Source: Apostichopus japonicus
Lineage: Eukaryota > Echinodermata > Holothuroidea > Aspidochirotida > Stichopodidae
Direction of reading: 5' to 3'
NCBI RefSeq assembly: GCF_037975245.1
Contig: NC_092569.1
Span: 5,294,501 to 5,358,500 of the forward strand
Length of the DNA stretch: 64,000 bases
Position 1 is the stretch's first letter. Each line of letters begins with the position of its first letter. Below, piece by piece: positions 1 through 14,000 of this stretch. Position numbers and translations under genes: made by a program. The notes beneath the pieces are model-generated. The model saw nothing but the letters and a program-made list of their open reading frames with translations. It was not told the origin of the DNA and made no database searches.

Positions 1-3000
1 GGTCACCTTCACAAAGACATCTAGTTAACCATCAGTATACATGAAAGAAACAACAGATATGCGGATCTCTCCTCCACAGTGAAGAAAATCAGCATTATTA
101 AGCGCGCAAACTAGAGGACCTGTTATATCACATATTTGATTTGACTAGTGAGTTCTAACGCGTAACGCGTAACGCATATACTTAATATGTTATGCATGCA
201 TGCATGCGTTCTTGCAGGTAGGCCTTGCGAGAGTAGATAAGGGAGAGCTACAACCCAGGGGGCCGGGCATTAAGAGAGTCCGGTAAAAATATGGGATAAT
301 GATATATAAGGTTTTATCACTTTCATAATCAACTTTAGAAAAAAAAAGGAGACCCGGTTACACCTGGATCTCGAGGCCACTGTTTCGTGGAGGACCTCGA
401 GGCCACTGTTCGTTGAACTAATTAGATATGAATCGAACAATATCGTTCATGTTCTCCGACGAAACACCATGCAGTTAGTTACATATATAGGAGAATGTAT
501 TCCCCTGAATGACTATGTAGATTCGATCCTGACTGGAGTGTAAAGGCGAGACCTTTCTTGATGTCGTCACATGATGTCAATAAGAAGAAGTATCCCTCCA
601 TCGATCAGTATACGGCACTATACGAATTCTTCGGACAAATAATTCATATCGACAACGGAATGGAGAGAAGGCAATGCGTCTATACAGCGAGAGGGGGCAG
701 CGGCGGGGGGGGGGGGGGCAGGTGTGGGGGAACTACCTCCTCGGTAGTGGTGGATCTGGGATGTCTATGTGCAGAATGTTTAGTATAGCCTACATGATAA
801 TGGAATAGTGAACTACAGTGGTAGTGATGTGCTTCTGTTTTCTCTTTCGTTGTCAGTGTATGAAACTACGGCTATGATTACCCCCCCCCCCCCCTTATTT
901 TTTTTGTACGTGATAAGCGAATGACAGATATAGGAGGGATGCGAAGGCATTCAGTGGATGAGTTAGTGAGTTGAATGCTTGCCATGTCACATTCCTCAGA
1001 ATACTCCCCCCTTTTTAATCCTCCCATTACACCTCAGTCTAATTAGTGTATTTTTTCCTGCAGTATGTCGATTATCATCACACTGCTTAATAAATATATA
1101 TCTACATCGCTTCAGTTTGACTTCGTAACCCGTAAAATGTTCTTCCGAAATAATCGTGGAATAAATTTCCCCGAAAGTATAGATCTTGTTTATTTTATCT
1201 CAAATCTATATCGAATACTTTTGGCTCGTTATTTGAGTCCATTATCTCCACGATCCAATTCTAAAGACACTTGTCCTTACGGCCGTTGACCTGTAAGATA
1301 TCCATTCGATTAAATAGTGTTGTTTGATATACTTTCATCTTCACGAGTATTTCTACACATGTATAACGACGATTCACCCTCTTCAAAATTGGCCACGGAA
1401 ACATCTTTACCAAGAAATCATGATAATTTCTTAGAATTTACATTTCCCAAAGGGAGTTATTTTAACACTTGGGTGCATGGGGTTACATAAAGGTCATAGC
1501 TTGACTTATGTACGACTGGCGCAATAGAGAAAATAAGCATTTTACAACCCATTCAATTATTTCTAGGGGCCGTAATGTGTTCTGATGGATATGGCTAACG
1601 ATTTCGCGCATCGCAATGAGGACGAGGTGTCTAAACAACCTTTGATTTGACATCAAACCTCGTTCTGGGCAACCTACAGTCGATTTCCTTACTGGAATTT
1701 CAATTATCTCTACTACGTTTGTTTGGGATATATTGAACATACATACATGCAGCAAATGCGGGCTAGGATATAAAGTAATGTGCAAGGAGGTGTGCAAAAA
1801 TGGTACGAATGCCGTAAAATTATCGTAATAAACTGGTAGTTTGGTAAGCATGGAGATAGTTTGTATAGTCATTTCTAACACTGAAGCGTGCGCAATCACT
1901 CAAGTCAATATTTCAATAGTGACCGTTGGTGGCCGAGTGGGACGAAGTAATACGAACAGAAACCAGTCAATTGAATGCCTATATAAAAGAAATATTACTC
2001 ATTCTCCGAGGACTAATTAATGGAGTAGAACATCTCACGTGCTAAAAGTTACAGCACTATCTCTATCATCTTCCAAAGCTGGTTGTACGAAGACGATTGT
2101 CCATTTTGAAGACACCGCGTACACCGCGAGTCACAAAGTTAAAAAGTGAGACTTCATCAGTAAATTGATGTTCTAGGCCATGCATGTATCGCTTTAACAT
2201 AGGTATCTCCATGTAAAGCTACAATGTGCCCTTGCGATTGAAAATTCTATATTTTCAGTTATCACGCAAATTGTGCTCTCTCTCATTAAACTGGTTACTT
2301 TGATCCCTTTGAAGTCTTCACCGAGAAAGAGAGTCAACATATTCTGTAGTATTAATATCTCACTTTTCGTCTGGTAAGTGACATTACCACTTTTCTGTGA
2401 TTTGCTCTCGTTTTTTTTTCTTTTTCTGACGATAAATGTTGACTGAGGTCTACATGAGAGGAACGACGAGTCAAAGGTCACAGCCTCTAGACTCTCGCCG
2501 CTTGAAACTTCCGTCAGATCCAATGAAAGCCACCGGTACGGGTTAACAACCCTGGCCCAAGACTGTCACGATTCAGTAGGCCTCTTCGTTGGAAGCCCAC
2601 CTGCTGGGTCCACGTTTTTCTAGACATTTCTTTGACGAAGAGACCCATGGCAATGTGAATTTAGCCAGTGTTACTAGGAACGTAGTTCAATGTCCGACAC
2701 ACTTGAGAATGTCTCTTAGCGAAAGCGTCATGTGGTGGGTGAACTGAAATCAGGGAGTTTGTCAGTTATACAGGAACGGTGATCCTGGTGGTCGATACAA
2801 ATAGAGTATGTCGACAGCAACGCGCTAAAAACCCACTCAATTGTTTACATATACAGACGGACCGCCAGTTAGTACCGTAATAGTAAATCATATGTCATTA
2901 GTATATCACAGTAGAGCACGGTGACTCTAACTGTCAAAAGTATAAGCATTCTATGGATGAGTCATGGTGGATTAGCCTATTCACCTCTCACCGAATCCTA

Positions 3001-4497
3001 GAACCATCATGACCCGATCCTACTTGTACGAATCAGATCGTAGAAAAAGAAAAAAAAAAGAAAAAAAAGGTACTAGATCAATAAAGATGATATCTACAAG
3101 TTCGGGAGAACTCCTATAGGATACTATCGGCTTCCGCAATGTTGTGAAAAACTTTACATTACTGCCATTTGATTTTCTATTCATGTGCATTCCAAGTTTC
3201 TTTTATATGGTTTGTATATGCATGATTTTACGAACTGAAAGACTTAAGCGAGCTTTCTTTAGTTTTCTTCTTGGAAATTATACATACAACCCCATGACCG
3301 AAACTGTACGATAATGGGATACACTGCAGGAGGCTTAAAGTATATATACCAATACGCGTGTATCGCTTTTAGTATTCAGTGACCTCGTATTAACTTATAA
3401 CATTCCTATAAAACAAAGATGTGGATAAAACACCAGTTTGATTACAGACACTGTCGAAGAAGACATTCAGACCGGGGCAAAAAATGATAAAAAATTCCCA
3501 AAACGTCAAAGGTCGCCACCAGTACAACAACTTGCCTTATCTCAACCCTCCGTAATGCTCCTCCTCCACCTTACATCCCTCGGATTTCGTCACGCTATCG
3601 TTTGAAATACAAGAGGGCCGGTCTGTAGCAAATTATAGGTGTATTATTTTCCAACCAATTTTTATTTAATAATATAATCGTTCTAGAATGTCAACGATGA
3701 TCAAACGGGGGTCATGTTTCTCACTCCTCCCGGGTATCTGGGTCAGGAAGTAGCCTAGTGTTATGGCTGGGTAGGGTCCGAGTGTAGGGTCTCGTCGATA
3801 ATGTGAAGTGACTTTTAACCCAGCAGGTTTTAAAAATGGGTAAGTTACAGGTTGTTCCAAGGATCACTAAGATGAGTCTAGCCCTATACTGCATTGGTGC
3901 AATGCACTTTCTTCGATACAATGGTATCATTATGTTCTGGCTGTGGTTCAGAAGGGAATATGAAACCAATTCTACTTTTCACATGATGGGTGAAAGGGAA
4001 GTGCCCGCAACTGTTGTGGGAAGAGAACATGTTGATTGCCTACCGTTTGGTTCCCAAAAGACTAAATTACCTTTCTAATGAGTTGGAAGTCGTTCTTCAA
4101 GGGGGCAAACCGTAGTGATGGATTTCGAATTGTCAGCTGCAATCATTAAATACACTCGACTGAGGAGGGTATTAGTAAATATGGAGTGGTTTGTATATGC
4201 ATATGTACACTGGAACGAGAATGTTGGGTTTTGCACCAGGGAGCTGGAACACACGAAACAATTATTATTATGTTTATTATTAATTGTAAGTAACCAACGC
4301 GTGGTTTTTGGTTCAAAGCGCATGACTATTGCGGTTGATGTTACAATTTGAAGTACGTGCAACACGGTTTTGAGGTAGGCAGGGAGTAAGAGGGGCTAAA
4401 TAAGAATTTTTGCCTGCAGGAGAAATCTACGGTTTTGGTCATTAAAGTTTTTTTGTTCAAATGTTAAAAATCCCAAACTGCCATTCGGTTTCTCTCA
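1..4497. other. Noncoding stretch, no gene recognised
   Basis: I see no gene here. The region holds a 14-base G run at 705-718, a 14-base C run at 881-894, a short tandem pair with a 26-bp period at about 371-410 (shared word TCGAGGCCACTGTT), and an A-rich tract at 3042-3068. The longest open frame (minus strand, 1483-1899, 138 codons, opening on GTG) has no recognisable domain and no repeat content. A frame of that length is expected a few times by chance in 64 kb of AT-rich sequence, so I do not call it a gene. Confidence 0.7.
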
Positions 4498-4505
4498 CAT
4501 GTATA

Positions 4506-4871
4506 CAGTGGCGTAGGAAGGTACTTTTGAGTGGGGGGCTGAAGACTGATGGCCAACCTGGGGGAGGGGTCTAAGGGGAGGGGGTGTCCCCCTCCCCTTT
4601 GGAAGTTTTTGCATTTCCAGGTGGCCTCAGATGCAATTTGGTGCAATATAGCACACTTCAACACCCACTCCATTTTGTAAACTTAATTTTGTATTTTCAC
4701 CTGGTCTTAGATGCAATTTGGTGCTCCAAATGAGATTTTTTTTCTCATTTGGAAATGAAAAAGGGGTTTTCTGACTTGCGAACCGGGGGGGGGGGGACGG
4801 AATGATACTTCCGCCCCTCCACATTTTTCACTGGGGGCTGGCGCCCCAGCCCCCCGGTTCCTACGCCCTTG
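4506..4871. mobile_element. Non-autonomous hAT-type miniature element (MITE)
   Basis: This is a 366-bp insertion with every expected hallmark. The 8-bp sequence CATGTATA lies directly before it (4498-4505) and is repeated exactly after it (4872-4879). The ends are inverted repeats: the left end reads CAGTGGCGTAGGAAGG and the reverse complement of the right end reads CAAGGGCGTAGGAACC, 12 of 16 identical. An 8-bp target duplication and CA-starting ends fit the hAT superfamily. There is no transposase frame, so it would have moved using an enzyme encoded elsewhere. Inside are a GC-rich segment at about 4560-4605 that can fold on itself, two copies of AGATGCAATTTGGTGC 80 bp apart (4629 and 4709), and a 12-base G run at 4785-4796. 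The perfect target duplication suggests a fairly young insertion. Confidence 0.87.
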
Positions 4872-4879
4872 CATGTATA

Positions 4880-7800
4880 TATATATATATATGTTTGGCT
4901 TACTCTGTGTCGTTGAATAACTGCTTTCCATCCTGAAAGTTTAGAGCAGATCCGATGATAAAAATTCCGCCTCGGCTCGCATCGATTGTCTCAGAGGCGT
5001 ACTGGTACGGTACTATCTGCTCTTATTGATACTTCCTATGGCAATCCCTCATAAATGAGGTATGAATGCTAATTACCCTCATATGAGAGGCAGCACATGT
5101 TGAGGGGGGGGGGGTGGGGGGGGGGTTAGCACGTACCGTTTTGCTTGATGTAGACGTGAATCTGAATGTTTCAGTTTTAAAGATTTATTTGCTCTGAATT
5201 CATTTCCTTGAAGCGTGTTTTTGCAAATGCCTGACAATACTCATGTATACTGAAGTATGGTATACTTATAAATAAGTGGCTGTTAATTTATCACTCTCGG
5301 ACACGCTCTTACATCTCATTCACTGAGAGATGGATGCACGATTACACTCCCGCTCTATATTTTGTCGCCCGGACACGGCTTCATATTTGGTATTATCTAC
5401 CGTCCTGTAAAAACGACAAATCTGACTTTAGTTTTAATTGTTGACTATTTCTTTCTTTATTCGAGATGACATTTGACAAGACATGGTTGTGAACTTAATG
5501 GTGATAGCAACTTCAGTATCGAATAGAGTATGTATAAGACACAATGAAGGAGTCGATTGAACAAAAGATTCGACACTTTGGCGGTAACAATGAATTTTTA
5601 GGGTAAATCTATTCCACAGTTTCCATTCATGGATGCTGTCTGTAACAAACTCAAATGTTGTGCTCAGTCGGCTGCAGTGTGACGCATTTTTAAATTTCAA
5701 ACTTTATCGAGGCCCGCGTAAATTCATCTTCCGTTCCGTCGACTCAAAGTGAATGTGTATCAGCCGAAAACAACTCTGCCGAACGTAGCCGCACTCGAGT
5801 CTCTGAGAACAATTATCGATGTCTCCAGAATGATTAGCAAATTTGAAACTTATTATAATAGAGGGCGTTGTATCGTTTTCATAATCGACGATAAAAAAAA
5901 TAAAAAGACACTTGACATTATTATAAGTTGTCTGTCACCTCTGCTTCCTTCTCGGTTCGATCTCTCGTCCATTCCTCAGCTGTCTCCATCCGTGATATCC
6001 ATTTCATGAATACGACCAGGGAGTCATCGCTAGAACCCATTTTGATGTGATTAGGGTGGATGAATCACCTGTAAGAATCAGTAATGTCATGTCTTTTCAT
6101 GGTTAAATAGCCACACGAGTAGAGAACCTCTGTGAATAACACACCGGGGAGAAATTATAGTATTGATTCGATTTCAAACTCAGCCATGCAGCCTCGTAGT
6201 ACATCATTGAACTTCATTCGATTATGGGCAATGTGAAAATACCTTTTGAGTCGGTCGACAATTTGTCCAACTCAGTCTGTACCGAGTATAACTGATAATA
6301 ACACGGGACGAGATCACACCATGCAGGACTTACTAGACTGTGTAATCAAATGAAGGTGTAACAATACGTAATTAATTAATTAATGAGTTCTATGCGTTCC
6401 TCGACATTTTATAACACTTTCACTGTTCATAGTATAAGTTATATCAATCCCCCTGAAATTAAAATTGGAATGTTTTCAAACTTAATCACTCCAATTTGAC
6501 TATATTCGAAGTGATACTTAACTATTCAGGCTAATGATTTACAATCACATGGTTCTTTAGTGTCGAATAACATAATACGTTAAAATCCACTAAACAGCTG
6601 GTAGTTTGCGTCAGTGAGAATCTTTCTCAGTCTTATCTGTTTCGTTTCAAAGATTGAAATTGTGAAGGAAAAACAAATAGACGGTTAGACGGTTAATCAA
6701 CTAATATCCATATTGTGTAGTGGTTGCATGACAATGAAAAGTTGCTTGGACTTGAAGTATAAGTTATGAACCGTTAATGTATACATACATACAGCGACCT
6801 TTAACAGAGGATGTACTAAATATATTGAAATATCACTTCCATGATCCTCGGAAATCAGACAGACAGCCCATATATAAGTAGCGGGGATATTCGATTACCA
6901 TACTCATAAATTGTTTTATGAACTTGGGGTCAAAGGTCAATATGATTCACGTAGACATGAATCTTATATCAACAACAGCAGCAATCCTACCGGACTCCTC
7001 CTGTACAGTTTTGTTTATGTAAGTGGACGTAATTTGTTTGTCCGATATCTTGGATTTACTATCTTCCAAAATTTATATATCTGCCGCAAACATAGCAAGC
7101 ACAAGAAGCGGCGAGCTTTTGCACGTATCATGCATTCCTACCGAATAATGAACAGAGATTACTTAAGCTCGCCAAAACTCAAATACTACAGAAAACTTAC
7201 GTGTGACTCGTTTAAATAAATATTATGACGCACAGGAGCATGACTTCTGCGTTTATCCACCCCCCGCCCCCCACCCCTCACCCATCTCCCACCCACCATC
7301 TAACCAGGTCCGATCTGAACCGAGATTATTTACACGGCCATATTCCGTCAATGTACGAAGTGTGGTTGTGCGAATTGCGTCGTGTCTTGGTCGTTATAGT
7401 TGGTGTTTATAATTAAGTGATCATCCATCAGTTGCTACAGGTTACGAGTATATGATGGGATTTATAGGCCATAATGTACAACAGGCATTATATATACCCT
7501 GAACTGGCTGGCAGGAAAATATCCGCTTGATTCTTATCGCGTTTGACGCCAAGAATACATGACTTAATAGAGATTTTGTATGTACAAAGAAATAAATATC
7601 ACGAAATATAATGATAAGTATATTTTGTTATTCGTAATAATGTCGCTGTACTCTTAGGAAAATGTCGCATTTTCGGAAGATTCTTGTTTTTGTTAGTAGG
7701 AAAAAGTGTTTTGGGTTGGTCTGACCTATATTAAGGCACACTGGATTGCCTGGTGACATGTTCGTTTACAATAGTCCATGTGAATCCATGATATTCAGAC

Positions 7801-10800
7801 ACGAGGTGTGGGGGAACACACGCCTTCGCCCGTTTATTGAACCGTTGCCCACACACTCCAAAAGTCAAATGGAGTTATTACCATGTCGTTGCTGACCTGA
7901 TTAATAACCTGCGTATGCAACATTTCAGGACAAAACTTACCTCTCGGCGGGGGTGGGGGGGGGTCGCTGGGGAGGGAATCACATTTCAACGATCCATGGC
8001 CACCCCAACCGATTTAAAAAAAAGATCCTGGATCCGCTTCTGGCAGATATTGATGCGTCTACGTCGACAAACATGATTATGATTGGGTATAGTATGCATT
8101 CTGATTCCCTTCCATTAACATTCCATTTCTCCCATCCCTCCCTCTCCTCCCTCCCCTTCCCTCCCTCGTCAACCCCCATCCTCCAGTATAATATATAGAG
8201 ATTGACGGTTTGAACACATCGTGAGCTTGTTATCCAGAGTTACAAGTTTTGTTCGCCGCCGGACGACCCAGCTTTATCAGATATAGTTCTGTATAAATGG
8301 TCGTGAGAACTTGATTAGGAGACATGTTCGCCCGGTTTTCATGAGACTTTCCCATGGATGAAAGGCGGTATAACTTAGACGGTCTGTGAACGATCCTCCT
8401 GGCTGAACCAGACCAATTGTTAAAATGTTACACTTAGCACGAACACTCTTCTCTCTCTCTTTGTTATGGCCTTGTCGTTGTAATTTGTCTGTACTATAGA
8501 TTTTATAAGAAATTAACAGCTTGATTTTATTCCCCTATAGCGAAGTAGTTTTACCGACTTTGTATGCTAAATTTGACTTTTTGAACTTGACTTTGTAGAA
8601 TTAAAAAAAAAAAATCCCTTACATTTGATCACGGGGAAGGTTTGTATTTTTCATAAAAAAATGTTTCATAAAAAAAAAAAATATATATATATAAAACAAA
8701 AATCTCACCCTTAGATTATAAACTGTGCTAATGTCGGTACAGACTTATAAATATAGCTCCCTTCTGGGTAAACCATGGGATACCACTTTAAAAAAAAATC
8801 ATTAAAAGACCAGGAAATTGTTCCATTCAAATTTCAATCAGGTGGGGAAGGAAAGAAATATTCAGCCATATATCTTGCTGGGTCGACGGCTCTGTATTTT
8901 CATGGCCGAAGGACACACATGGACCTAACGGCCTTAACAAGTTCGCATTTCTTCTTTTTTCAAAGGTCTTTTACGTTTATTTTAGATTTTGTTATTTTCT
9001 TAGGTGCAGACACGTCTAGAAACCCTTTTACGCACGGATGAAAATATTGATATGAAAAGGTGTAAAGATATACATTTCCTAACACTGAGTGTATGTCAAA
9101 TCAAGTATCAGTGTAAACTGTTAATAGAAAACAAAAATGGAGCCAAAATGGTACCACTTGTAACTTTGAAGAAACTCATAGCGCCTAATTTAAAATAAAC
9201 GTTCATAAAAACATTGCACGTTGGAACACAAATAGGGACTAGGTGGGCGTTCTCATGGTATCAGACAGAGCCAATGCATGCACATGGACAGCAACAGGCC
9301 TGAAGAGGGGGTCAGATGGGGGATACAGCCCGGGGCCCATAGTCAAGTAAGGAGGCCCCTGGTCGGTAAAATAAGAAAAAAAGGCTGTTTATCATATATT
9401 TAAACAAATCTGCGTGCATTCTCTACGGTGAAACAAAAGGCCATTGTTCTTTGAAAATAGTACATACATGGGTTAGCTTAAAATTTCTGACAATTTTCAT
9501 TCCAGCATTCCGGCTCGCACTATCAGCGTCGTATATGCTAATACCATGGAGCTATCTGTTTATAGCTCCATGCTTATACGTACAGGACCTCCGTATTATT
9601 CCCAGTGGCGTGGACATGATTTTAATTGTCCCGGTGGGGGGGGGGGAGGAGGAGGAGGTGGGGGAGGCAAATGAAAAAATCCCCCACCCCGACTGATTAG
9701 TGTACACCTGTGGTAGTGCTGTACCTCTTCCTCAGTTTTATGCAAAAATTCCTCCGACTGAACTACTGTACTCCGAATGAAGATGGGAAGTGCAATGCCC
9801 ACCCCCTCCCATGCACAAAATTTTGTTCCCAAATATGATGGATATCAATGGTGGTTACATACATATCTTTAAACTTTTAACAGACAATTTGCTTCCACTC
9901 TCAAAATATTTTCATCTTCTGAAACACTTTAAATGGCTTATTTAACACCATTCAATGTCTGAGAGAAATTCGAAAACTTTCATCAATTTGACCATAATAC
10001 AATGTCGGGCTAATATCATATTGATGACCTGTACATACGGTATTAAGTCATCATATGTAACCAAAATCAGTTTTTCCTCTTCTACCAGGAACTAGTCCAC
10101 AAATTCAAACCATTTTGCACAACCATGACATTCTTGGTACAAACTTAACTCCATACAAGAAGCTTGGATTAGCAGGAAGTGAGAGAGGAAGTCACACGGT
10201 GTGACCGCTTCTCAAATCAATTGATTACTTGTGTACTACACTTTTAAAGGATAAAAATTTTGTTTTCATTCGTTTCCTGTTATCGGTGATTTCACCCTTA
10301 GGGTAATGACCATCGTACACGAAGGACCTTCTTATGATTATGTAAACAACATAAATATCTTTCAAGATTGAATAGCGATGATATTGGTGTTTAGCGTGCC
10401 ATCGGTGACGCAATGGTTACGTCACGAACACTCTAAATAAAATGGAGGAATTACATTTTGTCTGTCATTAATGATGAACATGATTATATATTTCATAAAT
10501 AAAATGAGTGCATGAATGTGTGTGAGAGATAGAGAGGGTCAACCTTATACAAACAGTCTCTTTTTTTGGCTGTTGGTCCTGTTTCCAGAGACTTTTTTTT
10601 AAATCTTGGAATTCCCGATTAGTGCTGTGCATATTATAATGTTATAATTAATCAAACTAAGACATTCCATTAGAGTTTTTAATCAAATAAACGTTAATTA
10701 GCAATAACGTAATGACTCACATACATCATTATGTACGTGTGAAATATGCTGTTTTCTCACATGTTTTTAAAATTACTTGTTCTCTACCGTCGTATCACAT

Positions 10801-10932
10801 GAAATAACACGACTGAATACCATAATTATTATGAAATACATGGTTAATTTTATTATCGGATTTTAGTGTTAAGTATAGGATCGGAGGTTAAGCGGAGTGA
10901 ACTGTGAAGGCTGGTCTTCTTATGAAAAGTAA
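4880..10932. other. Noncoding stretch with G runs and small hairpins
   Basis: I recognise no gene. G runs lie at 5104-5114, 5116-5125, 7955-7963 and 9636-9646, and pyrimidine-rich tracts at about 7258-7305 and 8128-8169. A perfect 11-bp hairpin (CATGGAGCTAT, 6-base loop) lies at 9545-9572. At 9603 the sequence CAGTGGCGTGGACATG resembles the left end of the hAT-type elements, but I found no matching right end or target duplication. The open frames at 6911-7219 and 8775-9041 are short and show no domain. Confidence 0.65.
9545..9572. repeat. Short perfect inverted repeat (hairpin)
   Basis: CATGGAGCTAT at 9545-9555 is followed after six bases by its exact reverse complement at 9562-9572. The same CCATGGAGCTAT word recurs at about 33098-33109 without the second arm. 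This may be a fragment of a dispersed repeat. Confidence 0.6.
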
Positions 10933-11026
10933 TTACATAAGACATAGATTATTAATAGTAGTAAAAGTACTTACATAAGACCTAGATTAGTAATAATAGT
11001 AACAGTTATTACATAAGACGTGGATA
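10933..11026. repeat. Minisatellite, 38-bp unit, about 2.5 copies
   Basis: The word TTACATAAGAC recurs at 10933, 10971 and 11009, an exact 38-bp period. The units between carry similar sequence (ATAGATTATTAATAGTAGTA-like) with a few substitutions. It is a small local tandem duplication with no coding sense. Confidence 0.75.
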
Positions 11027-14000
11027 AGGATTCGAACGAGGCACATTATGGCTTCCTATAAAAGACCCCTCTGTGATTGACTATAAGCTAAACTATACAG
11101 GTATTCATGCATGTTGATTTAGTCTCGAAGTTTGGAAGTATAGAATGTAGCTGGAGCATGGAAGTGTTGTCATGGTAATATACGACTTCCATGATTTGAC
11201 TTTCTGAGGAGGGTCCAATTTTCTTTCAGTAATGCCTCCCAAGTAGTGAGAATTGTGGCATGGTAAAGCTATAGCAGGGTTTTATGTCCCGGTCTAAAAG
11301 ATAAAATCATTTAATTCAAACGAGTCCTATACCAAATCCCAAATTCTATGGTATCCACATGTTCATACAATTAATATGGTATAACGTATGCTAACTACTG
11401 CTCAAGTTGCTGTTTGTGTTGAATTTGTTACAATCTGGTGGAACCATATATACTCAACTATTAACAGAAAATGATAAGGTATACCTGAACTTTACTGAAA
11501 CCGAATCAACCAAAGAAATCGCAACAGATTTAATGTCATTAAAAACCAAATCTTTTACAAATGGAAACAAATAATAAAACTAAAAAATAATATCAATTTC
11601 TGATGGAATAAACGGTTAATAATATGCTAATGAAGAGTCGACACTGTTTGTTTTTTAATATGTATTTTTTGACATATTTTTTATCATGCGTAGAACTCTA
11701 TAAAGCTATTAAGGTTGTGATGAATCCATCTATGTGTGAGTATTAACGGGTTTGGTGGGAGGTGACGCAAGGTTACTACTCAAAGAAACATTGCTAAGAG
11801 TACAGTAGACCGTGATACCGTGTATCGAACAACGGTTTAAACCGCTTAATTGAATATGGACGTCTAAAATAAAAGACCTCGATATATGTAACTGTTTTTA
11901 ACACAGCTTGTATGCTAACAGTAAATATCGTGGAATTGTTTCATTAATGGTGCCTGCTATTTGCAATCTTACCGCGGAAGACGAGAAACAGTAAGGCCAC
12001 CATCTTATATCTAAGTTATCCTATAGAGTCATTCATAATTATATAAGGTCCTAATGATAATTTTGCAAGTTAAACCAGTGGTTTTAACCTTGCTTACAAA
12101 AAAATAAATAAAAGCCGGAAAGAAGCCATTGGTTAAGTCAAAGGTCATCTTGCATTCCTCAACTCATTTTAACAGATAAAATTATTTTCCTTCTTCACAC
12201 AGGTGCGTGAGAGTAAGAACTATATAGCATATCCTTGTTCGCACCGGATGAGTACATTAATACACCAGGGAACTTCCGGTTGAAGATTCTATCCACTTGC
12301 CTCTACCGGAAGAGCAGTATTAAATTTGAAGAGGTTGGTTTTTCTTTTCTTTTAATAGTGGCCTACATTCAAAATGGTACGGTAGTAAATTTGACCCTAT
12401 ACACAACAATTATGTAGTTATAAAGGTTTATAAGAATTTCGTATAGAGTGATATAGCCTACCACATCTTTAACTGATGAAAGTATACGTAACACAGCTGG
12501 GCAGGGTTAGCATCATCATTCCGAGTGTAGAAATATTGTCATGGTGCTTCCGTCGTCCTCGTGACCGCGAATGTTCACACTCTTAACACTTAAACTATCA
12601 AAACAACTTTAGTATACACATCATGAATGACGGTAACTGTAACTTTGGTAAAGTTAAGAGGCGCTTCTAAAGGTTCCTGCCAACGGAGAAATGATCTTGA
12701 TCTCGTCATGGGGGGGGGGGGGGGGAAGACGATTACCGGAGTCCAAGTAGTTGATCGTCATGAATTGATGACGTCACGTGAGAACACAGAATAATTGTGC
12801 GATTGCATCTGCAGTGCCATACTATACCATGAATCCGGCAGGCGTGGTAGTAAAATAATCTCACAATAAATTAAAGTAGTGATATATAAATTTCATTTCT
12901 TTGCAGTTTGAGATATTTCAGTTAAGTTGCGAAATTTATACGATTTATTTTTTATTTTTTCAAAATTCTAAAACTTTTGCTTTAGATGAATGTCATACAA
13001 AAGTAGTATCACACTATCTAAAAACCGCGGTGTACGATTCGATCTCCTTTAAGATCATCAACGTACTCAACTGAGACTAATAAGATGACAACTGTCTCTG
13101 AGCCAAGAAATTGTTCGATATCAAATGTCATCTGATCACCGACGATGATGCTTTACTTTGGTCAATCATAACCTAATTAATAGTATAATAATCGATATAT
13201 TTGGTAATGTTGCCGGAAAGTATAGGCTATGCTCAAACGGCTTTTTCAAATAATATTAAAAAAATCCGCGTTCATTTGATGAAGGCAATATCAGTAAATT
13301 TTTCAATTATTGTTGACAAATGATCATCAATTGATCAAACCTGGGCTTCTTTTCTCTCCCAAGTAACTCAACAGCGATGACTCAACGATTTCCATTTTCT
13401 TGACTAGTTTGAATTTTATCGACAATTTGTATCTCTCAACGCCAAAAAGTTGCTTCAAAACTCTGAAAACAATAGATGGATAACATGACAATGAGCCGAT
13501 GTATACTTTTCCATTGGCATATTGTACCGAATATAATTTACATCACCGTTTATACATACTATGTAAAGACTGTGATGGTATTTAAGATCTGTCGAGGTTA
13601 TACATTTCACTAGTCTTAGAGATGACGAAACCATATTTTGCTCATGGCGGCGGTGTTTTATTCTAAATATTAGATTATATTTATATATGAAATCAAATGC
13701 AAAAAAATTGAACATCTCTGATCCAGTATGTGTCCTATCCTATCCTGATCATGTATCCTTGTCATGTATTTAATTAGTGTTACTATATATGTAGCTCATA
13801 TATATGGTATGCTCAGATACATGGATGTATTACTCCCTGCACTAATATACTATAATACACAATATTTAAGTGATCGCGGGTCCGTTACACCATGCTGTTG
13901 TAGAGGGAAGGGGTGTGTGTGAGGGGCAGTGGTACAGGTTTAAAGAAAGAACCGTTAAAACATTACATTAGAGTTTGATTCTAATATTCGCTAGCAGTCA

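Noticed and set aside
1483-1899. 138-codon minus-strand open frame, the longest without repeats
   Set aside because: It opens on GTG, has no recognisable domain, and is within the length expected by chance for this much AT-rich sequence.
9296-9375. GGGGTCAGATGGGGGATACAG and CCCGGGGCCC words as a dispersed repeat
   Set aside because: It looks familiar as an invertebrate repeat, but there is no second copy in the window to support it.
9603-9840. Further hAT-type element starting CAGTGGCGTGGACATG
   Set aside because: I found no matching right end and no repeat of the flanking ATTATTCC.
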